Positions 24,502 through 31,498 of a DNA stretch of 33,619 nucleotides are shown here, piece after piece. A program made the translations under genes and the position numbers. The notes under the pieces were generated by a model. It saw only the letters and a program-made list of their open reading frames with translations, was not told the DNA's origin and did not search any database. The stretch comes from an uncultured Alphaproteobacteria bacterium (GTDB taxonomy: Bacteria; Pseudomonadota; Alphaproteobacteria; RF32; CAG-239): the NCBI GenBank assembly GCA_910580155.1, contig CAJTWX010000009.1:1-33619 (forward strand), written 5' to 3'. Each line of letters opens with the position of its first letter. The stretch's first letter is position 1.

Positions 24502-25335
24502 ATGAAACATATTTTAGTAACAATGGAGAAACTCGGTTTCATCAGAAACGAGGAAAAAATGGCAGAACTCCGCGCGATGAGCACACAGCAGCTGATGAAA
24601 GATTTCGTCTTGCCGCAGTGCTTGTGTTTGCCGCGGTCGGGGAATCGGTATCCGCGAATCTCGGGCAGCTTTATGCGTCTGATGACTGCGCACGGACTGG
24701 ATTTCCTCAATGCGGATTACGAGCTGGGGAGTGTGTTGCTTGAATGTGCAATGCAGCGCATTACCAAGCATCCGGACTTGCCGGCGATTGATTATCGCGG
24801 GAATTTGCCGGAAGAGTTCAAACCGTATGCCGCTTCTTCGGTGAACCCGAATGGCTATAACGGTTGTCCGGACGAACCGGGGCTTTGGGGCAGTGCCGAA
24901 GTGCATTTCCTCTTGGAGATGTTGCCGGTGTGTCTGGAGCTGCGAAATCCGGTGTATGCCGCACACGCCAAGCTTATTCTGTTTCAGATAGTGCGCAAGC
25001 TCAATTTGGAACGTTATAGCAGTTTTGCGTGGATCAGCGATAAACGCCGCTGTGACCTCTCTGAGGAGGAAGTATGGAAGCCGGCACTGGATATGCTGTT
25101 TGCATATAATCTCGTTCAGGAGTTTGTTGACTACAGTGTAGCCAACAACTGGCGTGCTGACCTGCGGGTTTATAAATCGCCGCGGTTTTATGGGCAGGAT
25201 GAGATGTATCTGTTAAACAAGATAGATCTTAATGATGAAGTGTACTACTGTGGAGGTGTACGTTTCTTCCTGAAAGTTTGCGGGCTTTATAAAAAGATGA
25301 CCCGCAGATGTATCCTTAAAGAAATCCGTGGGTAA
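24502..25335 (+). CDS. Uncharacterised 277-residue protein
   Basis: Not recognised. A soluble, mixed helical protein without signal peptide or membrane segment. It starts MKHILVTMEKLGFI and is notably rich in Cys, Leu and Arg (eight cysteines, among them PQCLCLPRS, LLECAMQ, GCPDEPG, LPVCLEL and KVCGLYK). A DEPGLWGSAEVHFLLEMLPVCLELR segment in the middle and WISDKRRCDLSEEEVWKPAL later look conserved in style. No good Shine-Dalgarno precedes the ATG (AACAAAAAGTT only), so initiation may depend on leader structure. Strong promoter upstream and terminator downstream make it a monocistronic, well-expressed gene. Codon use resembles the core genes. Confidence 0.75.
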   Translation: MKHILVTMEKLGFIRNEEKMAELRAMSTQQLMKDFVLPQCLCLPRSGNRYPRISGSFMRLMTAHGLDFLNADYELGSVLLECAMQRITKHPDLPAIDYRGNLPEEFKPYAASSVNPNGYNGCPDEPGLWGSAEVHFLLEMLPVCLELRNPVYAAHAKLILFQIVRKLNLERYSSFAWISDKRRCDLSEEEVWKPALDMLFAYNLVQEFVDYSVANNWRADLRVYKSPRFYGQDEMYLLNKIDLNDEVYYCGGVRFFLKVCGLYKKMTRRCILKEIRG

Positions 25336-25362
25336 ACCCGAGGGTAAAAGAAATGTGTTTCG

Positions 25363-25398
25363 AAAGCTGTCTGTCCGTGAGGATGGGCAGCTTTTTTT
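25363..25398 (+). terminator. Intrinsic terminator of the 277-residue gene
   Basis: AAAGCTG (25363-25369) pairs with CAGCTTT (25388-25394) around an inner TGTCC/GGG stem, ending in seven T. Confidence 0.88.
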
Positions 25399-25430
25399 GT
25401 GGCTGCGGGGGGGGGGAGTGTGTGCCTTTG

Positions 25431-25500
25431 AGGGTTGAGATTGCCGCGTCGCTGCGCTCCTCGCAATGACTATTTAAAAAAGGCGCCCTCGCGGTGACTA
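25431..25500. repeat. Family A repeat with a tail unit
   Basis: GAGATTGCCGCGTCGCTGCGCTCCTCGCAATGACTA. This is closest to the repeat form seen in many bacterial genomes, and is followed by a decayed CCTCGCGGTGACTA. Confidence 0.85.
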
Positions 25501-25590
25501 GGGGGAGGGAGAAAGGGAATAAAAAAATATTGACAAAAATCGGGGGAGGGGGTAGCGTGTCGGTAGGTTTTTTCATCAGATGAGGCACTT

Positions 25591-28020
25591 ATGAAACACG
25601 AACTTTTAGCACCGGCAGGAAACATTGAGGCGGGGTATGCGGCGCTCCATTATGGGGCGGACGCGGTTTATCTGGGGTTGACCAAGTTTTCGGCACGTGC
25701 GGGGGCGGAGAACTTTACTGCCGACGAATTGGACGAATTTACGGCATATGCGCATTCGCTTAACCGCAAGGTGTTTGTGGCGCTCAATACCATTCTTACC
25801 GAGGCGGAAGTGCAGGAGTTGGCCGAAACGTTTGAGGCTGTTCGCCGCGCACGGGTTGATGCGCTGATTGTGCAGGATTTGGGCGTGTTTTATCTTGCCA
25901 AGCGAATGTTACCCGAAGTGGAGCTGCACGCGAGCACGCAGATGGCGGTGCATAATGCTGAGGGGGCGCAGTTTCTCCAATCTGTCGGGTTTAAACGCGT
26001 TGTGTTGGCGCGTGAGCTTTCTGTTGCTGAGATTAAGGCGATTGCGGCGGCTTGTCCGGGGCTTGATTTGGAAGTGTTTGTGCACGGCGCATTGTGTTAT
26101 TCGTACAGTGGGCAATGTTTGTTTTCAGCGCTTGAATATGGGAAAAGTGCCAATCGCGGACGGTGTGTGTATCCGTGTCGGGGGATTTTTAGCAGGGAGG
26201 AGCGTGCTGGCGCACCGGTTTGTGGATTGCCACGCGATGTGCCTTACGGCAACGCTCGCAATGACTATAAGGATGAAATGTTTTCCCCTTCTCCTGACCT
26301 CCCCGTCCAAGGGGGAGAAAGTGCTTGCGGGATGAGATTGCCGCGTCGCGATGCTTCTCGCAATGACTTGCATTCGGAAGAGAATATTGGTATCCGTTCA
26401 CATTTGTTTTCGATGAAAGATTTGGCGCTGGAGGAGGCAGTGTTGGAGATTCCGGCGTTATCGCTTAAGATTGAGGGGCGGAAGAAATCGCCGCTTTATG
26501 TGGCGGCGGTTACGAACTATTACCGCCATATTTTGGACGGGCGCAAAAAAGACCTGAACGAGGCAGAAGATATCAAACAGATATTTTCGCGTCCGTGGTG
26601 CCGGTTTCACTTTAACGGTAAAAACAAAGAGGTGACGGATGAGCATTTTGTCGGGCACCGCGGGCTTTGTATCGGCAAGGTGGAGCGTGTTGGCAAAGGG
26701 CGGCTCGGGTTTAAAACGGCGCATACGGTGGCGCGCTATGACGGGGTGCAGATTGATTCCGGACACGACGAAAAGCCGTTTGGGTTTGGTGTGAAGGCGC
26801 TGTTTGTGAACGGGAAGCCGGCGTTTGAGGCAAAAGCAGGACAATATGTGGAGATTGAGCTGCCTGACGAGCGTCCGCATCTGGCTGTTGGAGCACCGGT
26901 GTATTTGGCATCTTCTTCGGCGGTGAAGGGCAAGTATGATTATGTGAAGCCGAAGGCGGGGGCGTTTCGGAACTTGACGCCGCTTGAGGTGGTGGTGGAG
27001 ATTGGGGCTGGCGAGGTTTGGGCTTATTGTAAAATTGTGCTAAATCACGGTCAAATTGCCAGATGGAAGCCTGACCACCAATCCTCACGTACTTCTATGT
27101 ACGCTCCGGTTGGGGGCAGGACATCTGACAATAGCACCGCAATTTATCCTAATTTTGATGATTTTTCTGATGTGTCGGTGGCGGTTTCCGGTGTGTTTGA
27201 GCCGGCAAAAGATGTGGCCAAGGTGGAGGATGCGGTGCGGTCGGCGTTTGCGAAGACCGGCGGGACGGCGTTTGCGGTACGGGAGTTGGAGGTGCGGAAT
27301 CCCTTGGGGCGGTTTGTGCCGGTGTCAGTGCTTAATGAGTTGAGGCGGGCGTTATTAGAGAAGTGTGGGGAGATGGATGGTGCTTGCGGGATGAGATTGC
27401 CACGGCGCGATGCTCCTTGCGATGACGCGCAGAGGAAAGCTGTGGCGCTTAAAGTGGCTGAGGTGGCGCTTGATATGGATGTCGCGGCGGTTGATGTGTC
27501 GGCGGATGTGTGGTTTAAGCTGCCGCAGATATGCCGGAATATGGCGAAACTGGCGGCGGTGGTGCGCGGGTTGTATGAGCGCGGGGCGCGGCAGTTTATT
27601 GCTGAAAATTACTATGCGTTTGAGCTGATGCGCGGGTATAAAGACGTGCGGCTCGGGGCGGGGAGCTTTATTTATGTGATGAACAGCTACGCGACGGCGG
27701 CTTTGCAGGAATTTGGCGCGGTGTTTGCGACGTTGGCGCTTGAAAGCTCGCCTGAGAATATGCGTGCGGTGGCGGGCGACTCGGCGCTGCCGGTGGCGCA
27801 GGTGATTAAAGCTTATCCGCCGCTGTTTACCTCGGCTGTGTGTATTCGTCCGAATGCGTGCAAAGACTGCAGGCGCGGCGTGAAAGCTTATCAGCTGAAA
27901 AAAGACGGTAAGACATATACGGCGGTGTCTAAAGACTGCCAGATTCAGCTGTTTGACAATGTTCCTTATGAGCGGGAGGCGGTTGATGGCGTTTCTTATG
28001 TGATTTCGGAAGAAAAATGA
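25591..28020 (+). CDS. Peptidase U32-family protein (RlhA/TrhP-like) with three in-frame repeat insertions
   Basis: U32-family proteins of this type act in RNA hydroxylation (RlhA on 23S rRNA, TrhP on tRNA) rather than as proven peptidases. The start MKHELLAPAGNIEAGYAALH is the family N-terminus. Cys169, Cys176, Cys192 and Cys196 in CYSYSGQCLFS and NRGRCVYPCRG are the probable iron-sulfur ligands. LKIEGRKKSPLYVAAVTNYY follows. The C-terminal half contains a second domain as in the long RlhA-type members, ending in a CIRPNACKDCRRG cluster. It is 809 residues, against about 650 for E. coli RlhA. Three insertions explain the excess: residues about 202-267 and 596-616 (family A) and 482-520 (family B). 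All keep frame. Function is probably retained, since the motifs on both sides of each insertion are intact. Confidence 0.9.
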   Translation: MKHELLAPAGNIEAGYAALHYGADAVYLGLTKFSARAGAENFTADELDEFTAYAHSLNRKVFVALNTILTEAEVQELAETFEAVRRARVDALIVQDLGVFYLAKRMLPEVELHASTQMAVHNAEGAQFLQSVGFKRVVLARELSVAEIKAIAAACPGLDLEVFVHGALCYSYSGQCLFSALEYGKSANRGRCVYPCRGIFSREERAGAPVCGLPRDVPYGNARNDYKDEMFSPSPDLPVQGGESACGMRLPRRDASRNDLHSEENIGIRSHLFSMKDLALEEAVLEIPALSLKIEGRKKSPLYVAAVTNYYRHILDGRKKDLNEAEDIKQIFSRPWCRFHFNGKNKEVTDEHFVGHRGLCIGKVERVGKGRLGFKTAHTVARYDGVQIDSGHDEKPFGFGVKALFVNGKPAFEAKAGQYVEIELPDERPHLAVGAPVYLASSSAVKGKYDYVKPKAGAFRNLTPLEVVVEIGAGEVWAYCKIVLNHGQIARWKPDHQSSRTSMYAPVGGRTSDNSTAIYPNFDDFSDVSVAVSGVFEPAKDVAKVEDAVRSAFAKTGGTAFAVRELEVRNPLGRFVPVSVLNELRRALLEKCGEMDGACGMRLPRRDAPCDDAQRKAVALKVAEVALDMDVAAVDVSADVWFKLPQICRNMAKLAAVVRGLYERGARQFIAENYYAFELMRGYKDVRLGAGSFIYVMNSYATAALQEFGAVFATLALESSPENMRAVAGDSALPVAQVIKAYPPLFTSAVCIRPNACKDCRRGVKAYQLKKDGKTYTAVSKDCQIQLFDNVPYEREAVDGVSYVISEEK
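26200..26372. repeat. Family A repeats, first insertion in the U32 gene
   Basis: GCTGGCGCACCGGTTTGTGG...CTCGCAATGACTA matches 17826-17891. It is followed by a CTCCCCGTCCAAGGGGGAGA hairpin and a second unit, GAGATTGCCGCGTCGCGATG...CTCGCAATGACTT. Confidence 0.9.
27036..27155. repeat. Family B element, second insertion in the U32 gene
   Basis: Outer arms AAATTGTGCTA and TAGCACCGCAATTT are inverted copies. Within them CAGATG/CATCTG, CCTGACCACCAA/TTGGGGGCAGG and CGTAC/GTACG form nested stems, so the whole can fold as one long hairpin. It is translated as NHGQIARWKPDHQ through DNSTAIY. Confidence 0.82.
27380..27427. repeat. Family A repeat, third insertion in the U32 gene
   Basis: GCTTGCGGGATGAGATTGCC, then CGCGATGCTCCTTGCGATGACGC. 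The same GCTTGCGGGATGAGATTGCC string precedes the second unit of the first insertion at 26322, so the two insertions share flanks as well as core. Confidence 0.88.
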
Positions 28021-28049
28021 GGCTTTAAGTTATTGACTTTGCTGTATTG

Positions 28050-28076
28050 TACAAAAAATATACAAAAAGTACAAAA
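28050..28076 (+). promoter_or_regulatory. Three helix-phased TACAAAA repeats
   Basis: TACAAAA at 28050, 28061 and 28070 (spacings 11 and 9), ending seven bases before a perfect -35 at 28083. They could be operator sites or an A-tract UP element. Confidence 0.5.
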
Positions 28077-28082
28077 TTTTTG

Positions 28083-28111
28083 TTGACAATAGCTTTTTTA
28101 TTTGCTATAAC
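28083..28111 (+). promoter_or_regulatory. Near-consensus extended -10 promoter
   Basis: TTGACA (28083-28088), 17 bases, TATAAC (28106-28111) preceded by TG at 28103-28104. This is the best match to a sigma-70 promoter in the window. Confidence 0.8.
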
Positions 28112-28117
28112 TGTTTT

Positions 28118-28458
28118 CAGAAAATATCTTACTTAAATACTTTTATGAAAACAAAAAAAATAAATATGGTTATCACGTGTATAAAAACGCCACAAATCAG
28201 AGGACCTACCGTAGTATTGCAGAATAAGCAATGAAATTTTCAGTCTAAATCTCTGCGATATGATACGAGCATCACCCTGATTAAAAATTAGCATTTTTTT
28301 AACGTCCCGGCCTTTTTTAGAAATCTTGAAGTATCCCTTGAACGAACGTTCATCCCTTTAAGTTTTCTTTATATTTGGCGATTTAGCGATTAACGCCTCG
28401 CCAACAGAAAATATTTTATGTAACCTCCCCCGACAGCTATGCAGTCGGGGGCTTTTTT
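28118..28458 (+). ncRNA. Candidate structured non-coding RNA, unidentified
   Basis: About 340 bases between a near-consensus promoter and a strong terminator (CCCCCGAC 28427-28434, GTCGGGGG 28444-28451, six T). Internal stems can be drawn: ATTGC/GCAAT at 28216-28232; CTTGAA/TTTAAG enclosing TGAACG-AA-CGTTCA at 28325-28362; GGCG/CGCC enclosing GCG/CGC at 28377-28402. It holds only a 29-codon frame (28145-28234) without a ribosome site. The conserved sequences of RNase P RNA and tmRNA are not seen, and it is AT-rich and longer than 6S RNA. A leader RNA or a decayed gene with surviving promoter and terminator is the alternative. Confidence 0.5.
28427..28458 (+). terminator. Terminator of the candidate RNA
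   Basis: Perfect 8-pair stem CCCCCGAC/GTCGGGGG with a 9-base loop, then C and six T. Confidence 0.93.
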
Positions 28459-28502
28459 GTGTAGATTAGGATGGATGATTATCCTCTCCAAGGGGGAGAA
28501 CT

Positions 28503-28530
28503 TTGGGCTGCGGCAGGTTGAAGGGATGGC
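28503..28530. repeat. Degenerate family C fragment
   Basis: GGGCTGCGGCAGGTTGAAGGG resembles GGCTGCGGCAGACAAAGGG at 23973 in the family C repeat after gyrA. It is short and decayed. Confidence 0.35.
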
Positions 28531-28566
28531 TGGGGTGAAAATTTTACGCATAAGTGAAAAATGTTC

Positions 28567-28599
28567 TTGACTGCGGGGAATGATTGGGGTAGTTATAAT
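28567..28599 (+). promoter_or_regulatory. Possible promoter of the CAU tRNA
   Basis: TATAAT at 28594-28599 is excellent, but the best -35 (TTGACT at 28567-28572) is 21 bases away, longer than usual. The leader to the tRNA would be about 110 bases and contains GCCGAC/GTCGGC arms (28600 and 28646) and a repeated TTCGTGG. Confidence 0.45.
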
Positions 28600-28716
28600 G
28601 CCGACAGATGCTATGCCGGATGAATTGAGTTTTGTTCGTGGTGCAGTCGGCGAATTGTCAGAGAGCCTTACGGAGCGAGTTTTGCTTGGTTCGTGGGGGA
28701 TGCGAGATATTATTTT

Positions 28717-28793
28717 GGGTTGGTAGCTCAGTTGGTTAGAGCTGGCCGCTCATAACGGTCTGGTCGGGGGTTCAAGTCCCTCCCAACCCACCA
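28717..28793 (+). tRNA. tRNA with CAU anticodon (elongator Met or Ile2)
   Basis: A 77-base cloverleaf with encoded CCA. The acceptor GGGTTGG pairs with CCAACCC, the D arm is GCTC-AGTTGGTTA-GAGC and the anticodon arm GGCCG-CTCATAA-CGGTC. The T arm contains GGGGGTTCAAGTCCCTC. The first pair is G-C and the anticodon stem lacks three consecutive G-C pairs, so it is not the initiator. Sequence alone does not separate elongator Met from the lysidine-modified Ile tRNA. Confidence 0.93.
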
Positions 28794-28800
28794 GTAAAAT

Positions 28801-28832
28801 AAAAAAAATCACCCTTTATGGGTGTTTTTTTT
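28801..28832. terminator. Bidirectional terminator after the CAU tRNA
   Basis: An A8 tract, TCACCC, loop TTTAT, GGGTG, T8. It serves the tRNA on the plus strand and the converging membrane-protein gene on the minus strand. Confidence 0.92.
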
Positions 28833-28875
28833 ATGGTTTGAGGAAGATGGGGTTTTCCTCTTATTAAGGGGGGAT

Positions 28876-29289
28876 TTAGTCGTGTTTTTTGAAAAATGAG
28901 ATATATGTTGCCCAGATGAATGCGATGGCAAGGGCGGTGTAATATGCATATTCTAAATATGAAAAATATGTCAGGGCGATATCGTCAATCGGCGGTTCAT
29001 TATTGTATTGTCTTTGCGCAGAGAGGTAGCCGAAAACGAAACCAACAACTGTCCCAAATATAAATATGAGGTAGTTGACTACGCCTAATGCTTCAATGTA
29101 ATGGGCAATTCGGGTAAATTTGTTTTGTATGGGAGCGAATAAAGAAAAGTCTTTTTTGAACAAGATGAGGATAAAGAAAATGATAAACAGCACAGACCAG
29201 ATTTGATGTATTAACTGAGGAAAAGGAACATAGGAGAGGATATGGCTAATGCCCCCTAAGATTAAAAGGTTTGAAAGGGTTTTGTTCAT
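28876..29289 (-). CDS. Small multi-pass membrane protein, unknown
   Basis: 137 residues, unrecognised. The ATG at 29289 has AGGAG upstream. Four hydrophobic stretches are visible: about 8-22 (LILGGISHILSYV), 29-46 (WSVLFIIFFILILF), 68-90 (LGVVNYLIFIFGTVVGFVFG) and 112-132 (YAYYTALAIAFIWATYISF). It ends in a short basic tail. It follows the 81-codon gene by 27 bases on the same strand, forming a two-gene AT-rich unit. The unit sits between a tRNA and a tRNA fragment, which suggests acquired DNA. Immunity, holin-like and simple transport roles cannot be distinguished. Confidence 0.7.
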   Translation of the reverse strand: MNKTLSNLLILGGISHILSYVPFPQLIHQIWSVLFIIFFILILFKKDFSLFAPIQNKFTRIAHYIEALGVVNYLIFIFGTVVGFVFGYLSAQRQYNNEPPIDDIALTYFSYLEYAYYTALAIAFIWATYISFFKKHD

Positions 29290-29316
29290 ATCTGTTCTCC
29301 TATATTCTAATTAGTC

Positions 29317-29562
29317 CTATTTTTTGCGTTTGCAGGTTTCATCGTATGTCTGTTTTGCCATAAAGCCGTATTTTCCTACATTAAAACCTGTATTCCACGC
29401 TTTTATCGGTTTTATTTGCCCTGCGGCATAATCTGCAACAAGATTACCCGTTTTTAGCGGATTTTCAACGTTGGATTTTTTATATACGTCAACAGCTTTT
29501 TTAGCAATACCACTAAAAGAACAATCCCCAACATATTTTGTATTATTTGTCTTATTAGACAT
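29317..29562 (-). CDS. Small soluble protein, unknown
   Basis: 81 residues, unrecognised. It has an excellent Shine-Dalgarno (AAAAGGAGT) before the ATG at 29562. Basic and Asn/Lys-rich, with two cysteines (GDCSFSG near 12-18 and DETCKRKK at the end) and no signal peptide. A G/A-rich middle (GNLVADYAAGQIKPIKAW) could pack against a membrane partner. It is first in a two-gene unit with the membrane protein at 28876-29289. Strong AT bias sets it apart from neighbours. Confidence 0.7.
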   Translation of the reverse strand: MSNKTNNTKYVGDCSFSGIAKKAVDVYKKSNVENPLKTGNLVADYAAGQIKPIKAWNTGFNVGKYGFMAKQTYDETCKRKK

Positions 29563-29606
29563 TTTTCTACTCCTTTTATAAAAATTAAATCACAAATATT
29601 ATATTT

Positions 29607-29635
29607 AATATATGATATATAATATATAGGGGCAA
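29607..29635 (-). promoter_or_regulatory. Possible promoter of the two-gene AT-rich unit
   Basis: On the minus strand: TTGCCC (29635-29630), 17 bases, TATATT (29612-29607), about 45 bases before the ATG at 29562. The surrounding sequence is almost pure A/T, so chance matches are easy. Confidence 0.35.
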
Positions 29636-29688
29636 ATTTTACGTTTCGCAACTATAGACTGAAAAATATTTTATATTCCATTATGTTA

Positions 29689-29715
29689 GTCCGAGTGGTT
29701 CAATTGGTTAGAATG
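29689..29715 (+). pseudogene. Orphan tRNA 5' half
   Basis: GTCCGAG can be a 7-base acceptor strand, followed by TG at positions 8-9, a D arm GTTC-AATTGGTTA-GAAT, and G26. No anticodon arm, T arm or matching CTCGGAC follows. It overlaps the antisense of the last codons of the flavoprotein gene. Confidence 0.5.
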
Positions 29716-31352
29716 TTGTATTTTTTTGAGGGGTATGTTGTTGTGTGGTGGCGGAGGAGGATTTTTTGGGCGGTTTTGACGCCGTCGGCAGCGGCTGAGG
29801 TGATGCCACCGGCGTAGCCTGCGCCTTCGCCGACGGGGTAGATGCCTTTGATGTTTGATTCGTGGTTTTCATCCCGCAAAATTCGTACTGGTGAGGAGGA
29901 GCGGCTTTCGACGGCGGTGAGCACGGCGTCTTTATCTGCAAAGCCGCGGAGTTTTTTATCCATTTCTTTGATGCCCTGTTGCAGGGTTTGGTATATGGCT
30001 TTGGGGAAGAGCTGTTTGAAGTCGGACGGAGTGACGCCGGGGGCATAGCTCGGGGTGACGCTGCCTAGTTTTTTGGTTGGTCTGCCGGCTAATAAATCGC
30101 CGACTGTCTGCACGGGGGCGTTATAGTTTTTGCCGCCGAGGATGAAGGCTTTTTTCTCCAGCTTTTCCTGAAACTCGATGCCGGCGAGGGGGTGGGGGGA
30201 GCCGAAGTCGCGTTCGTCGACGTTTACCAGAAGGGCGGAATTGGCATTTTCTTTATTTCTGGCGAATTCGCTCATACCGTTGGTGACGACGTGTTCTTTT
30301 AAGCTGGTGGCGGCAACGACTGTTCCGCCAGGGCACATACAGAAGGTGTATAGGCTGCGGTTATCGGGCAGGTGGGCGGCGAGTTTGTAGTCTGCGGCAC
30401 CGAGGTAGGGCGAATTGTGATATTTTTTGCCGTATTGCGCGAGGTTTATGGCGGACTGTTTGTGTTCGATGCGGACGCCGACAGCGAAAGGCTTTTGGGT
30501 CATTTGGACGCCGCGGTCATAGAGCATTTTGAAGGTGTCGCGGGCGGAATGCCCGAGGGCTAAGATGAGGGTGTCGGTTATCAGCGTTGAGGCGGTGTGG
30601 GGAGAATGTAAGGTTAGGGTGAGGAGGTTGGTTTCGGGGTGGGGGGTGATGTCGGTGAGTTGGGTATTGAAATGGTATTCGCCGCCGAGAGTGATGATTT
30701 TTTCGCGGAGGTTTCGGGTCATTGTGACGAGTTTATCCGTGCCGATGTGGGGTTTGGCGAGGTATAAAATTTCTTTCGGGGCACCGGCGGCTGCGAATTC
30801 GTTTAGCACTTTGGCGGTGTATTCGTCTTTTTTGATGCCGGTCATCAATTTGCCATCAGAGAATGTGCCGGCACCGCCTTCGCCGAACTGCACGTTGGTG
30901 TGTTCATTAAGCTCACCGGTTTGCCAGAAACGTGCGACTGCTTTTTGGCGTTCGTCTACGTTGGCGCCGCGTTCGATGATGATTGGATTTAAGCCGGCTT
31001 CTGCCAGACAGAGGGCAGCCATCATTCCTGCCGGACCGGAGCCGACGACGACGGGGCGGTGGCGGGGAGAGGGAGTGCTCTTGGAGGGGGAGATTGCTTC
31101 GTCGGCTAAAGCCTCCTCGCAATGACTAAGGAAAAAAGAGTCCTCGCAATGAGTTGCGGGAGAGGAGGGAGCGGTGTCGTATTCGGCGGCGTAGATATAA
31201 TAAAGGTGGTTTTTGTTGCGGGCGTCGAGGGATTTTTTGACAAGCTGCAGGTTCTCGGCGTCTTTGGGGAGGGTTTGGCGAATCGTGTTTAAAACCTCTT
31301 CTTCGGGGGTTTCGATGTCAGCTTTGATATTGTTTATTCTGATGCGGGGCAT
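29700..31352 (-). CDS. COG2509-type FAD-dependent oxidoreductase with an in-frame repeat insertion
   Basis: A 550-residue flavoprotein of the uncharacterised FAD-dependent dehydrogenase group. The ATG at 31352 follows AAAGGA. An N-terminal RNA-binding-like or ferredoxin-like domain (about 1-58) precedes the FAD Rossmann motif VVVGSGPAGMMAALCLAEAG near 101-120. Then come IIIERG, VQFGEGGAGTFSDGKL, LILALGHSARDT and the closing GEGAGYAGGITSAAADG. The physiological substrate is unknown. Residues about 61-96 (THCED, LSHCEEALADEAIS) are encoded by family A repeats at 31072-31155 and sit in the linker between the two domains. The last residues and stop codon lie in the antisense of a tRNA-like fragment, so the original 3' end may have been replaced. 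Confidence 0.9.
   Translation of the reverse strand: MPRIRINNIKADIETPEEEVLNTIRQTLPKDAENLQLVKKSLDARNKNHLYYIYAAEYDTAPSSPATHCEDSFFLSHCEEALADEAISPSKSTPSPRHRPVVVGSGPAGMMAALCLAEAGLNPIIIERGANVDERQKAVARFWQTGELNEHTNVQFGEGGAGTFSDGKLMTGIKKDEYTAKVLNEFAAAGAPKEILYLAKPHIGTDKLVTMTRNLREKIITLGGEYHFNTQLTDITPHPETNLLTLTLHSPHTASTLITDTLILALGHSARDTFKMLYDRGVQMTQKPFAVGVRIEHKQSAINLAQYGKKYHNSPYLGAADYKLAAHLPDNRSLYTFCMCPGGTVVAATSLKEHVVTNGMSEFARNKENANSALLVNVDERDFGSPHPLAGIEFQEKLEKKAFILGGKNYNAPVQTVGDLLAGRPTKKLGSVTPSYAPGVTPSDFKQLFPKAIYQTLQQGIKEMDKKLRGFADKDAVLTAVESRSSSPVRILRDENHESNIKGIYPVGEGAGYAGGITSAAADGVKTAQKILLRHHTTTYPSKKYNILTN
31072..31158. repeat. Family A (with C tail) repeats inside the flavoprotein gene
   Basis: GAGTGCTCTTGGAGGGGGAG is the end of family C. 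GAGATTGCTTCGTCGGCTA...CTCGCAATGACTA and a second CTCGCAATGAG follow. On the gene strand they read SHCEEALADEAIS and THCED. Confidence 0.9.
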
Positions 31353-31383
31353 TGGGGTTCCTTTTGGGGGATTGCTTTTGTGT

Positions 31384-31452
31384 TAGGAGGGAATGTTCTT
31401 GTTGGGGGAGATTGCCACGGCGACTGGGTCGCCTCGCAATGACTCGCGAAGA
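31384..31452. repeat. Family C tail plus family A repeat
   Basis: GGGAATGTTCTTGTTGGGGG then GAGATTGCCACGGCGACTGG...GTCGCCTCGCAATGACTC. It separates the flavoprotein and trmJ genes. Confidence 0.87.
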
Positions 31453-31498
31453 GGGGAGAGGGACGCTTGAGGAGAGTGTGGAAAAGGGTGGGGCATTT

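Noticed and set aside
28118..28458. RNase P RNA, tmRNA or 6S RNA
   Set aside because: The conserved sequences of RNase P RNA and tmRNA are absent, there is no CCA-ending acceptor, and the length and AT-richness do not suit 6S RNA.
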